A stretch of 64,000 bases of DNA from Phymorhynchus buccinoides (taxonomy: Eukaryota; Mollusca; Gastropoda; Neogastropoda; Raphitomidae): contig CM065695.1 in the NCBI GenBank assembly GCA_017654935.2, positions 38,149,169 to 38,213,168 on the forward strand, written 5' to 3'. The notes beneath the pieces are model-generated. The model saw only the letters and a list, made by a program, of their open reading frames with translations. It did no database searches and was not told the origin of the DNA. Below, in pieces: positions 1-11,923 of the stretch (positions are counted from its first letter, which is position 1; every line of letters begins with the position of its first letter). The position numbers were made by a program, and so were the translations under genes.

Positions 1-400
1 CCCAAATTTAACAGAGACGCCTCTGTGACTATGAAGTAAATATATAATAAGGTGTAGAGTGGCACAGAGATAACGCGTTCGCCTCATGTACAATAAACCC
101 CGAGTCCAAACCTGGGTACCGGGTATTTTTCCTCACTCTGCACTAGGCCTTATGGTCTTTCGGATAAGACTATAAACTGAGGTCCCGTGTGCCCATGCAC
201 TTAGCATATGTTAAACCCAGTGGCAACGAAAAAGTTGTCATTTGGTCAAAATGTACCATCCCCCACCCTTCCTCAGTCACATGAAGCAAGTAAAAATAAA
301 ATGGGTGGCAAGCCTCTGGCTGCAACATGCTCTCCAGGTGGGAGCAACCCGAATTTTACAGAAACGCCTCTGTGACTATGGAGTAACAAATACCAAATAG
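1..400 (+). mobile_element. tRNA-derived SINE (family 1), with the tail of an adjacent copy
   Basis: Positions 48-395 read as a tRNA-like head followed by an unrelated body. The head has an A-box-like TGGCACAGAGATAAC near 60 and a decayed B box (GAGTCCAAACC) near 103. The body ends CAACCCGAATTTTACAGAAACGCCTCTGTGACTAT in two adjoining parts near 345-380. The first 40 bases repeat this same end, so the tail of another copy lies directly upstream and the two are in tandem. Minus-strand copies at 11650-12046 and 16370-16738 define the family. Family membership is seen in the sequence; the SINE label follows from the tRNA-like head. Confidence 0.75.
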
Positions 401-553
401 AAATGCCAGCACTGTAATGTTTGTAGATATTTTGATCATTTTCGAGCATATTTTCATGAAACTATTTTGCAAGTGCAAATCTCAAGTTCAACTGATGGTT
501 GGGAAAAAAATATACTTTTTGTGTACATGTTTTTGTGTTCATTATCATGTTAA

Positions 554-634
<81 letters not shown>

Positions 635-644
635 TTTACCAGGT
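554..644. repeat. (CT)n microsatellite
   Basis: About 90 bases of nearly pure CT with two CTGT interruptions. The Ser/Leu reading frames across it are artefacts. Confidence 0.95.
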
Positions 645-979
645 ATTGAATTTGTATAAATTTTTGTGTGCATTATTTATTTTTATGGAAAATGTTTATG
701 TTGTACATTCATTCTTAAAACTCTAAATGTTGGTGGACCTTTTGAATACCTGAATTTTTTTATGTATTTAAGTACATCCTTATGTAATCTAGAGATCTGT
801 TTGGTGTTTGTTGTATATTTCTTTGAAGCAGTCGGCTCTGCAATGATTCAATAACAATGTACAGCAGCATTGGGTTTTCATGAAAACGCACAGAAATGTA
901 TCCGAGTTATGGTGCAAAATCACTTGTAACCACAGTCCCCCCCCTCCACCCCCTGTACCAGAACAAAAAAAACCATCAG
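645..979. other. AT-rich non-coding stretch
   Basis: No coding frame, splice pattern or repeat could be supported here. It contains a short C-run near 935-955. Confidence 0.5.
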
Positions 980-1147
980 TTAACCTCTTCAGTACTGATG
1001 ACATATATATACGTCCTCTATAGTGCTTCAGTACTTGCCACCGACGTATATATACGTCGCTGCTAAGTTGCGATATTGCCGCGTTCTAAAAACGCGCGGC
1101 AAATTGGCGGCACATGCGCAAGTAGTAGGCGGCAGCAAAGGGGTTAA
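980..1147. mobile_element. TTAA-flanked short MITE, family T2 (copy 1)
   Basis: The element is bounded by TTAA at 980-983 and 1144-1147. Its ends read inward as CCTCTTCAGT and, on the other strand, CCCCTTTGCTG. It carries a characteristic motif ACATATATATACGTCCTC near 1000. The inverted copy at 22228-22389 has the same motif and also TTAA ends. TTAA duplication with CCY-rich ends is typical of piggyBac-type non-autonomous elements; that superfamily call is inference. Confidence 0.65.
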
Positions 1148-2150
1148 CTGATATAAAAACCGACTTTCTAAACACTTGTTCTTTTTGACGATGTCTTCCA
1201 TTTTCAAAGAATAGGGTGAGATTAGGCAGTTCATACTAATCCTGTGTGTCAAAAGTCTTTTATGTCATAAAAAGTAAAATGTGGGATTGTTGTCCTCTAG
1301 TCAAGTGCAAGTGCTCATATTTTTAACTCGCTCAGGACTGGCTGAATTATTTCCCCTTGTTATGTGGGGACTGGGCATTTGACTAGATTCGTAAAACAAT
1401 CACCAAAAACAAGTTATGAAGAGTTAGGCATCAATATTTTCAGAAAAGATTAGCAACACCATGCACTAAATGATCGTAAAATTAATATTAGATTCCATAC
1501 CTTCGTCGTTTGTCTCCTATTGACGAAAACAGCTAACACATAGAAAGAAGGAAAACTCTTATGAGCCGGAGCCGGGCCATTCGTCCTAAACGGTTGTGCG
1601 AGCCATGAGCCGAATCCGGCTCATTCGTCCCGAGTGATTTAAGGTTTAGAAGGTACTGTAGGGGAACTCCAAGTGTTGCAGTTCACATCTTTTCACCACA
1701 AAGTTAGCATGTGAAATTAGGATAGCTGTGATTTTTTTTATTTTTCGGGGGGGGGGGGGGGTAATAATAATTCTGTTTCCAAGATTACTGTACGATATAC
1801 TTGACCATGATATGCGTCATATCTGTTATGTTCTTATCTATTCCACTGCGTTCAATGATTGTCTGTTCTTTTGAAAGCTTTAATAGGATACTGGTACATG
1901 TATTGCACAAAAGCTCAGTTTGCAAGTCTCTCTGAAAAGACTGAGAATGAAAGCAAAATGTAATGTACACTCTTAGGAAATCATTCCCTGTGTAAAAATC
2001 CCTGTGGCAAAAAAAATAATCCTTGAGCATTATTATTTTCTGTGCATATCCTTTTTTGTTGTTCAAGATTTTCTGTTATTTCCTTTGGTTTACATATCCT
2101 GTTTGTTTTTTGTTGTTATTGTAATTTTCTTTTGTTTTAGGTTTGTTTTC
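1148..2150. other. Non-coding interval
   Basis: I see no supported gene. The interval contains an 18-base G-run near 1746-1763 and two imperfect copies of a GAGCCGxAxCCGGxxCATTCGTCC motif between 1560 and 1640. Confidence 0.4.
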
Positions 2151-2456
2151 TTCTTCTTCATCGTCAGTTGCTCAGATAATTTCCTGTCAAACGAGCGTAG
2201 ATGCATCATGCTGTCGTTAAGCACCTAATTAACAAATAGGCCCAGCATGTCAATCTTGGGCTGGAGAAAATGTAAGAATGTTTTGGAAAAAGATAGGAGA
2301 ATGGACCAGTAAGGGCAGAAAGATAGTAGAAGACAGTAAGCAAAGGGAAAAGGCAGAGTCAAAGCGATTGACAGATTAAAGGAAGGTACAAGCACAGAAC
2401 TTCCACAAGGTAGGGGAACCGTTTGTACAAAAAGATCCCCCGGTATCCCCATGGGA
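2151..2456 (-). mobile_element. (GAA)-tailed SINE-like element, 3' half type A
   Basis: On the minus strand the element begins CCCCATGGGGATACCGGGGG, passes through the shared block ending near the ACTGGTCCATTCTCC motif, and ends in a (GAAGAA) tract that appears as TTCTTCTTC at 2151 on the plus strand. It matches the copies at 59163-59477 and 16026-16345, with moderate decay. Confidence 0.75.
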
Positions 2457-3150
2457 GGGGGGATGGTTGTCTTTATCTTTGTCTGTTTCCATAATTGTTC
2501 TTTCTTATTGATTTTTTGTTTTTAGTTTGTTTGTATCTTGTTCTCGGCAGATAATCTATAAACAAATTGTCTTATTTGTTTTGTTGTCAAAAAGTTTTCA
2601 ATTTTACTGTGACAGCTTCTTCTTTTTTTCCAGATTCCGTTTCAAATTTAGAGAATGGTTATATGTGAATGTTCTACATGAAACCCTGTGCCTTTCTGAA
2701 TTGGGTATGTTTTAGCGGTAGGTGTTATACCTCTAAGGCCATGCCATTCCTCATTGTGATGTTGGACTCTGTGTTACCTTATTGTATTAGCTTTCCAGAC
2801 AAATTCTGTGTTTATTTAGTTGGTTTTGAAGAAAATGGTGAATGTTTAAACATTTTTGCTATTGTGATGTTAAATGTTTTCATTACTCAATAAGAGTCGG
2901 ATGTTGATTGGGTGACTTTTTGTCTCTTTTGTCCTGTACAGAAAAGATGATATAATAATATGAAAGCATATTTCTCATCAGTCGTTATGTGACTGTAGTT
3001 TTGTTCTTTTTGTTGTTGCTTAGTATGTTTTTAATCAATTGATTTTCTTTCACAGCTTCATATTGTAACATACAAATATGGCAACAAGCTGAAGGGCTTA
3101 CATACAGATAAGGCTATACATGCTCACACACACATTCAGATAAATCTCTT
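2457..3150. other. AT-rich non-coding interval
   Basis: Short open frames at 2527-2893 lack splice context and resemble random AT-rich sequence. No gene is supported. Confidence 0.4.
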
Positions 3151-3152
3151 TT

Positions 3153-3181
3153 GGTCTCTCTCTCTCTCTCTCTCTCTCTGT
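3153..3181. repeat. (CT)n microsatellite
   Basis: Fourteen CT units followed by a T-run. Confidence 0.9.
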
Positions 3182-3280
3182 TTTTTTTAAATTTTTATTT
3201 CTTTCATCTCTTGGTCAGTATGGTTGGATATCCATTGTCGCCATTTTACTTTTTCAAGCAATGACATAAGAGGGGCCCAG

Positions 3281-3347
3281 TCACCATCTTGGGATAAACA
3301 TGGCATCACATCCAACGAGTTCACTGGTTAGATTTATCCCAAGATGG
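3281..3347. repeat. Short inverted repeat
   Basis: CATCTTGGGATAAAC near 3283 is matched in inverted form by GATTTATCCCAAGATG near 3331, with a loop of about 35 bases. It may be the remnant of a small foldback element. Confidence 0.5.
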
Positions 3348-3442
3348 CGTCTGTTTATGACGACAGTTGGTATGCAGCCATTTGCATTCTTCTACATAAA
3401 TATGCAACCTTTTCTTTTCCACAAACCAATACTTACAACTCT

Positions 3443-3625
3443 TGGTGGCGGTACCATAGCCGATGAGGTTTAACCGAGGCGTGGTTACTGCTACACATAT
3501 CTGTATTGTTAAAAAATCGGGACTTTACTGGTGTTGCACTGCCTCCAGGCATTGCCTCCAATATTGTTCCCACCATCTTTGTATTTGCAAATGCCCCACG
3601 TGGTCGAAAGACCGCAGAGGGCGTA
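3443..3625 (+). mobile_element. Retroposon family X copy
   Basis: Runs from GGCGGTACCATAGCCGATG through CGGGACTTTACTGGTG and TTGTTCCCACCATCTTTGTA. Related copies are at 24700-25372 (split), 45912-46042 (minus) and 55233-55434. The last has a 10-bp target duplication, so the family moved by retroposition. The 67- and 100-codon frames here are not genes. Confidence 0.7.
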
Positions 3626-4117
3626 AAATCCTATTTCGTCGTTCCACAAACCAGTATAAAATTTAGATCGTTTCGGTTTACATTCTGTGCAAGCTTTTGT
3701 TTGCTACTATTGTTGCTTGCTGTTGTTTTTGTTGTTGTTTTTTCACATCATTTTTTTAGTAGCTTGTCTTTTGATCTTGAAAATGTGTTCCCAAACTACA
3801 GGTATTGACTGTAAATACTACGGATAGATGGCATATTACTTTTGTAGCAAATATTGGTGTATAATAAACCTATTTTATAAATTGAATGTATATGTGTGTG
3901 TGTATGTGGAACATCACATTGCCCCTTTACACCTCGTGTGCAAGAAATTCAAAACAAAATACAAAGTTTATCAAATATTTCTTTGTGTGGTTGATTTGTT
4001 TTACATCACCAAACACTCTTGATACAATCAAAAACAAAAAGTCAAATATAAGACTTCAAAACTGAACAATTCAAATATACATGTGTGTGCACAGTGTATA
4101 ATATATCAACTTCAACT

Positions 4118-5757
4118 TTGTTTTATTTGTCCTCATACATACAAGGATAATTGTCTTGCGGACACGTTACACACATACAAGAAACTAAACTAAAATTGTT
4201 TTATTTGTCCTCATGCATACAAGGATAATTGTCTTGCATACACGTTACACACATACAAGAAACTAAACTAAAATTGTTTTATTTGTCCTCATACATACAA
4301 GGATAATTGTCTTGCATACACGTTACACACATACAAGAAACTAAACTAAAATTGTTTTATTTGTCCTCATACATACAAGGATAATTGTCTTGCATACACG
4401 TTACACACATACACAAGAAACTAAACTAAAATTGTTTTATTTGTCCTCATACATACAAGGATAATTGTCTTATACATACAAGGATAATTGTCTTGCATAC
4501 ACGTTACACACATACACAAGAAACTAAACTAAAATTGTTTTATTTGTCCTCATACATACAAGGATAATTGTCTTGCATACACGTTAACACAAGAAACTAA
4601 ACTAAAATTGTTTTATTTGTCCTCATACATACAAGGATAATTGTCTTATACATACAAGGATAATTGTCTTGCGGACATGTTACACACATACACAAGAAAC
4701 TAAACTAAAATTGTTTTATTTGTCCTCATACATACAAGGATAATTGTCTTATACATACAAGGATAATTGTCTTGCATACACGTTACACACATACACAAGA
4801 AACTAAACTAAAATTGTTTTATTTGTCCTCATACATACAAGGATAATTGTCTTATACATACAAGGATAATTGTCTTGCAGACATGTTACACACATACACA
4901 AGAAACTAAACTAAAATTGTTTTATTTGTCCTCATACATACAAGGATAACACGTTACACACATACACAAGTCTTCATACATACAAGGATAATTGTCTTGC
5001 ATACACGTTACACACATACACAAGAAACTAAACTAAAATTGTTTTATTTGTCCTCATACATACAAGGATAATTGTCTTATACATACAAGGATAATTGTCT
5101 TGCAGACATGTTACACACATACACAAGAAACTAAACTAAAATTGTTTTATTTGTCCTCATACATACAAGGATAATTGTCTTGCGGACATGTTACACACAT
5201 ACACAAGAAACTAAACTAAAATTGTTTTATTTGTCCTCATACATACAAGGATAATTGTCTTATACATACAAGGATAATTGTCTTGCATACACGTTACACA
5301 CATACACAAGAAACTAAACTAAAATTGTTTTATTTGTCCTCATACATACAAGGATAATTGTCTTATACATACAAGGATAATTGTCTTGCATACACGTTAC
5401 ACACATACACAAGAAACTAAACTAAAATTGTTTTATTTGTCCTCATACATACAAGGATAATTGTCTTATACATACAAGGATAATTGTCTTGCAGACATGT
5501 TACACACATACACAAGAAACTAAACTAAAATTGTTTTATTTGTCCTCATACATACAAGGATTGTCTTGCGAATTGTCTTTGTTTTATTTGTCGCATACAA
5601 GGAAAATTGTCTTGCGAACACGTTACACACATACACAAGAAACTAAGCTAAAATTGTTTTATTTGTCCTCATACATACAAGGATAATTGTCTTATACATA
5701 CAAGGATAATTGTCTTGCGAACACGTTACACACATACACAAGAAACTAAACAAATTT
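4118..5757. repeat. 1.6-kb minisatellite array
   Basis: About 18 tandem units contain TTGTTTTATTTGTCCTCATA, ACATACAAGGATAATTGTC, a TTGCATACACGTTACACAC segment and AAGAAACTAAACTAAAA. Unit length alternates between about 78 and about 102 bases because some units carry an extra CTTATACATACAAGGATAATTG block. Variants are TTGCGGACA, TTGCAGACA and TTGCATACA. The block near 4945-4975 and the end at 5560-5620 hold truncated or rearranged units. It is non-coding in all frames. Confidence 0.93.
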
Positions 5758-6022
5758 TTAAATAACAACAAATAAATGCATGCATTAGAACATGGTGTGT
5801 GTGTGTGCACCATGTGTATGCATTGTGCATGTGTATTGTGTGTGAATGTGTAAGAATGTGAGATGGTAGAGAAAAAGAAAGCGGAGCAATGCCCACATGT
5901 ACAATGGAGGCTTCGTTCCATCAATTAATTATTTCCTCCTACAGGAATAAATAATATATAGCATTTATAAAGCGCATTTCTTGCTATGCAACTCGGTGCG
6001 CTTGCACCCACCATTCATTCTA

Positions 6023-6524
6023 CATGGGTGCAACTCTTCCTGGTATCAAAGACTGTACAGGGGAAGATAAACATCCGGTCTCTTTTCCAAATATGAGTAG
6101 TGAGGACAGAAACACTGGTTATGTCCCTTTGAAACGTGACACATTTTACACATCGATAGGCCAGTTGAATTCTCCGTTCAAGTTCCAGTCCGAGTTTTTG
6201 GATAGTCTCCACTGTGAATAGTGTGCACGTCCGCACTAACGATAACTCTAACAGCCCGGTTCGTCGAGCTTTTAAGTAATCCATCTTACCCTTTTAGAAT
6301 ATCTTTGCTGGTATACAATGATTTTCTGTTTTTAAAATTTGTCAAGCAAGGTCTTTGTGTGTCTACTGTATTTTTCAAACATTTTAAAATAACCATTTGT
6401 ATAAATTGTGGAAAAAAGCAAGCTAAAATACCTTCATTAATAAATGTTTGCTTCAGCTGCAGGGGGACATTACCCCTAGATCCCGGCCTTTCAGGTTTTT
6501 TCATTTTGTATAGTTGCACCCATG
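6023..6524. mobile_element. MITE with CATGGGTGC termini, long member
   Basis: The terminal inverted repeat is CATGGGTGCAACT at 6023 and AGTTGCACCCATG ending at 6524. The right 75 bases match the right ends of the copies at 17082-17426 and 8909-9188. The left half (about 6060-6310) instead matches the plus-strand segment 54036-54262 in inverted orientation. This member therefore seems to combine two repeats, or to contain an insertion. The 116-codon frame across it is not a gene. Confidence 0.6.
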
Positions 6525-6639
6525 ATTCTAACTCATTCGCCCAATCGTACACTATCAGAGTAGGACTATGAAAGCACCAAGAAGTAAATAAATAAGATAA
6601 GTAAACAAATAAATAACATGTAAACACACACACACACAG

Positions 6640-6880
6640 ACACTCCCTGCCCTATCCACAATGACAAGTATACAACCATAGTTGTGGAGGGGGAATATTG
6701 ACAAGTGTAAGCAAGAGATCTACAGGAGAATAGGCTTTTTTGAAGAGGTAGGTCTTGAGTTGAGATTTAAAAGAAGAAAGAGTAGGCTGATTCTGGTCTT
6801 CAGGGAGGGAGTTCCAGATGGCTGGTGATCTGAAAAAATAATGGGAATTTATGTATACACATGTATTGCTCTTTCTCACA
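6640..6880 (-). pseudogene. LINE reverse-transcriptase C-terminal remnant
   Basis: The minus-strand frame contains FFRSPAIWNSLPEDQ followed by SSFKSQLKTYLFKKAY. This matches the pattern (F..AP.LWNSLP, then FK..LKT.LF..AF) at the extreme C-terminus of many non-LTR retrotransposon polyproteins. Only this tail is left, and it is followed downstream on the minus strand by a (GT)n tract. It is a 5'-truncated, dead LINE copy; the clade cannot be fixed from so little. Confidence 0.75.
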
Positions 6881-6915
6881 TGAGTTCAGTGCGCTTTACA
6901 TTGATAACAAGAACA

Positions 6916-7160
6916 TTAACCCTTTCAATGCTAGCCATTCCTCAGCTAAAATTTACCATTAAACTTACCCGGGTATAGAAAAGATTTCGTCTGCAATATT
7001 GGGGATTCCTATGACATGCATAAAATAGGGCACATCCTTACCTCCCACAATTAAGAACATAAGGTCACTGGATACCAGATCCTCATTTGATGCCTTTTAG
7101 TGACATGGGTGTTAAAATCAATGTGGTGCCAAGAGGCGACAGTGGCGATGAAAGGGTTAA
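6916..7160. mobile_element. TTAA-flanked MITE, piggyBac-like ends (family T1)
   Basis: TTAA at 6916-6919 and 7157-7160 enclose ends CCCTTTC... and ...GAAAGGG. Similar elements lie at 19972-20217 and 48452-48663 and share the phrases 'GCATCAAA..GGGTCT' and 'AATACCCTA'. TTAA plus CCCTTT is the classic piggyBac end signature. No transposase is present. Confidence 0.75.
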
Positions 7161-7229
7161 AGGCAAACAAATAATGAATCATTAGTAAGTAAAATAAACA
7201 CGATGCTTGCATGCAACGTTCTCTTTCTT

Positions 7230-7315
7230 CCTCACACACATATACACACACACACACACGCAATGCATGCACGCAGGCACACACACACATGTACACATAG
7301 ATATACGCACTCACA
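7230..7315. repeat. (CA)n-rich tract
   Basis: Imperfect CACACA and GCATGCA units; low complexity. Confidence 0.7.
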
Positions 7316-7589
7316 ATTATGCAAGAGTAAAATAGTTACAATATGAAAATTCTAAGAAGTAACATAGACCACATTCACCTTCTCAATCAAGCTTAATTAG
7401 ATACAATACTGGAAATAAAATCATACTGCCATCGACATACCAGTTACATGACTAATTATAATACACAAATTTTGCAAAATGTAGTCATTGCTGAAAGTGA
7501 AGGAGTATATAAGTAGAGGGGGGGGTAGGGGGAGGTCAATGAACGAAATAGATTTAAACATTTTTATGAACTATTGTATTTCATTGAGG

Positions 7590-8240
7590 CTGGCTTTTTT
7601 ACCAGCCAGCCGCGAACGAAGAGAGCGAAGCTGGTAATGTTTTCAGAGATGCCTGGCTATCTATCTATCTGACTGAACACAATAACATTTGAACCGAGGG
7701 ATCTTGAAGGCTTAAACTTTGCATGGGGATAGGTAGTAAAGATATCTAAGGCAAATTCGAAAATTAAGGACAAAGGTCACTGGAGCCGAAAATGTGCTTG
7801 GGGCAATAACGTTTGAACGGAGAGACCTAGGATGCTCAAATTTTACATGCGGATAGGTACTTAGGATATCTAGGCCTGGTTTGAAAATGGTCATTCGTCA
7901 AAGGTCAAGGTCACTGGGGTAAAACATGCCGGGTACCTGGTTTTCTATGATCCTCATTCAAGTAAGAAGCGAGTAGGCAAGGTGAGGTGTGTATGTGCGT
8001 TCCAGTGACTGCTGTGAGAACAAAAAGGTCAAGTTCGTAAATGAAGGCCAAAGGTCAAGGTCACTGGAGCCGAAAATGCTGCCAAGCACCTGGCATGTTA
8101 ACATTTGAACGAAAGGACCTAGAACTTTCAAATATTGCATGCACATGTGCTTAAGATATCTAAGCCAGGTTAAAAAATGGTCATTTGTCAAAGTCACTGG
8201 AGCCGAAAATGCTGCTAAGCAGTTAATAAAAATCACAACT
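7590..8240. repeat. Degenerate ~120-bp repeats carrying AGGTCA pairs
   Basis: Three to four diverged units begin near 7690, 7810, 8030 and 8105. Each contains TTTGAAC(C/G)GAG/AAGGAC, GATATCTAAG and a CAAAGGTCAAGGTCACTGG segment. The last holds direct AGGTCA half-sites one base apart. An inverted relation exists around 7596-7640. No coding potential was seen; the half-sites may be chance properties of the repeat. Confidence 0.6.
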
Positions 8241-8502
8241 CTCTCTCTCTCTGTTTTTATTTTATCGTTATGAAATAACGGTTTGCTATCAGCCCGTAGG
8301 CAAAGCGCTGCAGCTGAAAATGCTGCCACGCGGCTGGTGATCTAGCGTCTTAACGTTCTTCTTTTTTTTAAACATGATTCCCACAGACACACCATCCACT
8401 TTTCCTCTTAATTATATGATTTACATGATTATTTTTTTCATTAACATTAATCATGTTGGGCTTACATGTTATTTTTTGTCCTTTTTTTAAAAATCGAACT
8501 AC

Positions 8503-8533
8503 ACACACACGCGCGCGCGCGCGCGCGCGCGCA
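8503..8533. repeat. (CA)n(CG)n alternating purine-pyrimidine tract
   Basis: CACACACA runs directly into about ten CG units. Such alternation favours Z-DNA. It sits about 210 bases before the CFDP1 start codon. Confidence 0.85.
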
Positions 8534-8743
8534 TGGTTTTTATCCCTAAAGTGATAATATTCGCAAAAGGAATAAATACTTAATCAGTATTCAAAGAAGG
8601 ATAACTCTCACAAGCACCCATTCTCGAAACATCCGTGTTCTTGTCTCCTAGTTTGTGCATAATAATTTGCCGTGCACACTTACTCGTTACTGTGTTGTTG
8701 TGTTGTGTAGGCCTGTATTCTACTGGTGTAAAACACACATAAC

Positions 8744-8798
8744 ATGTCAGACGAAGAGGATTACAACTCTGGGGAAGACGCTGACTATGTTCCCTCAG
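8744..8798 (+). CDS. CFDP1: CFDP1 exon 1
   Basis: Encodes the acidic start [18 protein letters not shown]. The donor is CCTCAG|GTTCGT and the exon ends in phase 1. The ATG follows ACATAAC; the reading frame has no upstream in-frame alternative that resembles the family. Confidence 0.9.
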
Positions 8799-11154
8799 GT
8801 TCGTAATTTGATCATTGGCATTTCAGATTTCTGATTTCAATATTTGAAAAAGTGAAAAGTTGGACCGTGGGGTGTACTCTTTTGACAAAGACCTTTCTTT
8901 CACATCCACATGGGTGCTACTCTTTCAGTCTTACACTGATTTCAGTATTTTTAATTTTACCAGAAACTGAACTCCAGAAAAAAAAGAACATTTGACTTTA
9001 GGGCGTTTACAAAGGCAATGTAATAATTTTACAAGGCATCAGACTCAAACTGTCATCATTTTAACTGTCTGTCTGTCTTGTTATATCTCTCTCTCTTTAA
9101 ATCGTCCGACAGGGCTCTGCCCCTATACCCTGCCGGATTGATGGGTAAAAGACCCCTGCCTTTCAGTTTTTTTTGAGTTGCACCCATGCATCCAGAACTG
9201 CATCAATAAAGCAAACCAAATGATAGGAATGATTAAAAGAACATTTATCAGTATTGATCATGATATTTTTATTAAATTATACAAAGTTTTAGTTAGAGTC
9301 TTAGACCGCACTTAGAATATGGCAACATTATTTGGGCTCCAAAATTTAAGTACCAGTCAATAGCAATTGAAAGGGTGCAGCGTAGAGCTACAAAACTTGT
9401 TAAAGCATGCAAAATCATGGATTATTGCCACAGATTACAGTACCTTAATTTATTTTCACTTAAAGGAAGGAGAACAAGGGGAGATCTTATAGAAACTTAT
9501 AAAATATTCAACAATCATGTGGATTTGTCCTGGAGTAATTTCTTTTCATCTCCTCAATACAATATGACTAGAAACGCCTGTGGGAAAGTTTTTGTTAAAA
9601 GATATAATACTAACATAAGAAAAAATTGTTTTGGTAACAGAATTACTAACAATAAACATGTGGAACGAATTGCCTACTGACGTAAAATGTGCACCTCATA
9701 GTCATACTAATATGTTTAAAAATCGTCTGGATACATTACCAAAATTTTTAGAAGTTTTTAGAAGCTATGACGAATAATGATATATGAGGAAAATTTATGC
9801 CGCATCAACCTTGACCAAAAAGATACATTTACCAGAAAAATCATAAAAGATGGGACTGTTTGAAAAAGCTTTACGGCTTGTTTTGTCCCTACCTACCTAC
9901 CTACTCACTGTGTAGTTTTGCAAAGTCTCTCATCATATTCACGGTTCTCGGCTTTCAGTCTCAATTTATCATTCTTTCTGTTGCACAAAAATAGAGCTTG
10001 CCTAATCCTTACCCTTTCATGTGCCCAATTAACTCGAGTCATTCGCATCGCACCGATTTTGAATTATTACAAAAAATCACAAATAACTCCAGCCATACAG
10101 TTTAGACTTCCAATTTGCATGCGACAAGTCACAAGGCCAGTTAAGGAATATGGAAGTGGTAGATCAGACGTTACTTTGTCTAGAAAAACTCCACACCGGG
10201 TGTGTCTATACACCGGAAAATGGTGAATGCAGAATGGTCAAAACATACCAAAGAATGGTGAAGGTGGCATGATCAGAACAACGAATGGTAGAGCTGAATT
10301 ATGAAAACATTCTACAGAAAACCCCAAGATTTATTACAATGGAAAGTGAAATTGCCGAATAGCAAAGTGATTAACACAGTCCCGCTGACACATTTCCGTA
10401 GTTCGGCTATCCCGCACACCAGAATAGAATTCACATCATACCGCATCATATCGACATGTTTACAAACAAAACAGCGTGCGCATACACATACACATCGGCG
10501 CTCAACATAAATCAAAGAACTCAATGAGTAGATGTCAATTATTTTTAAGTAGACGCGGTTTTGTGGCATCACACCGTTCACACAGGCTGAGATCGTCACC
10601 AGGCACGTAGCGACCTAGGCCTGGGCCGTGTTATTTTTATTGTTCCGGTATTTTCCAGCATTCACCTTTTGGCATTTTCCGGTGTTTAGACACACCCCTC
10701 CACACCAATTGGTTTCACCACAACAATCCACTACAAAATTGTATAATAAGCAAAGTCAGAGGCAAAATTGTGGTCTAAGGGAGCGAAGCGAGTTTAGAAG
10801 TGACCAAGTTATGGTGTGCACACAGATTTACTTCCCTTGAACTTGAAGCAAATGCATCAAATTTACAGCTATCTATTAATTCCAGACATATATGGCCGGA
10901 ACGACTTGAATGAGTTTACTTTAAGCATTATTTAGCAATCCACTATCACAATAATTTTTCGAGAAAAATGACTATTAATAGTATTATTATCCCCCCTACC
11001 AAACTGAGACTCATCACAGTATACACACCCTGGACTTCACACAATCCCAGATTGGCTATTCTGTTATTCAACCCGATGTCACGAGAAATAAGTCTTGATG
11101 AAGTTGGCTGCCTAAGGCGAAGAAGAAGAAGAAGTGATATATATATATATATAT

Positions 11155-11190
<36 letters not shown>

Positions 11191-11892
11191 TGTGCGCCTC
11201 AACCATAACAATAACTTACTTTTTTTAATATAGAGATTTAAGTGCTCAATCTACACGGAAGGAACCGAGAAAGTGAGCAGGAGGGTGTTAATCTACATCT
11301 TTGCCGAGAAATAAATGTACAGACCTATGCCACCTGCTTTTGCATTTTTCCAAAATGGTGGACAAATGCACCCATACAGTCTCAATAAATATACTGCATG
11401 CTTTTTTTTCAGTAGCTTAGGTGGTTTCTGCTTGGTTCGACATCATGTTGGGTGTCTGTTGAATGGGCCTTGACTGGCCGTGTGACTAGCTTAGGGTGGT
11501 GCTGCTTTTTCTCTCCTCTCTCTTTTTCTATGATCTTTAGATTAAGACTTTAAGTTTCCTCGTACATTTTCCGTATATCCCCATAAATTACAGTGACAGA
11601 ATAATCAGCAAAATAATGATTGTGGTCGTTTAATCAATGGAAAGGAAGGAAAGGTACTTTATAGTCACAGGGGCGTCTCTGTGAAATTCGGGTTGCTCCC
11701 ACCTGGAGAGCGCGTCACAGCCAGAGGCGCGCCACCTAATTTGTTTTGGCATGCAATTTTTGTGTGACTGATCAGTGATGAGGAAGGAAATGGGGTGGGG
11801 GGGGGGGGGGTAATTTTTTTTACCAAATGACAACTTTTTCGTTGCCTCTGGGTTTAACAACGTGTGCCAAGTGCATGGGCACATGCCGATGG

Positions 11893-11923
<31 letters not shown>

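Noticed and set aside
4118..5757. CRISPR-like or satellite gene array
   Set aside because: Units are contiguous with no unique spacers, and the genome is eukaryotic. It is a minisatellite.
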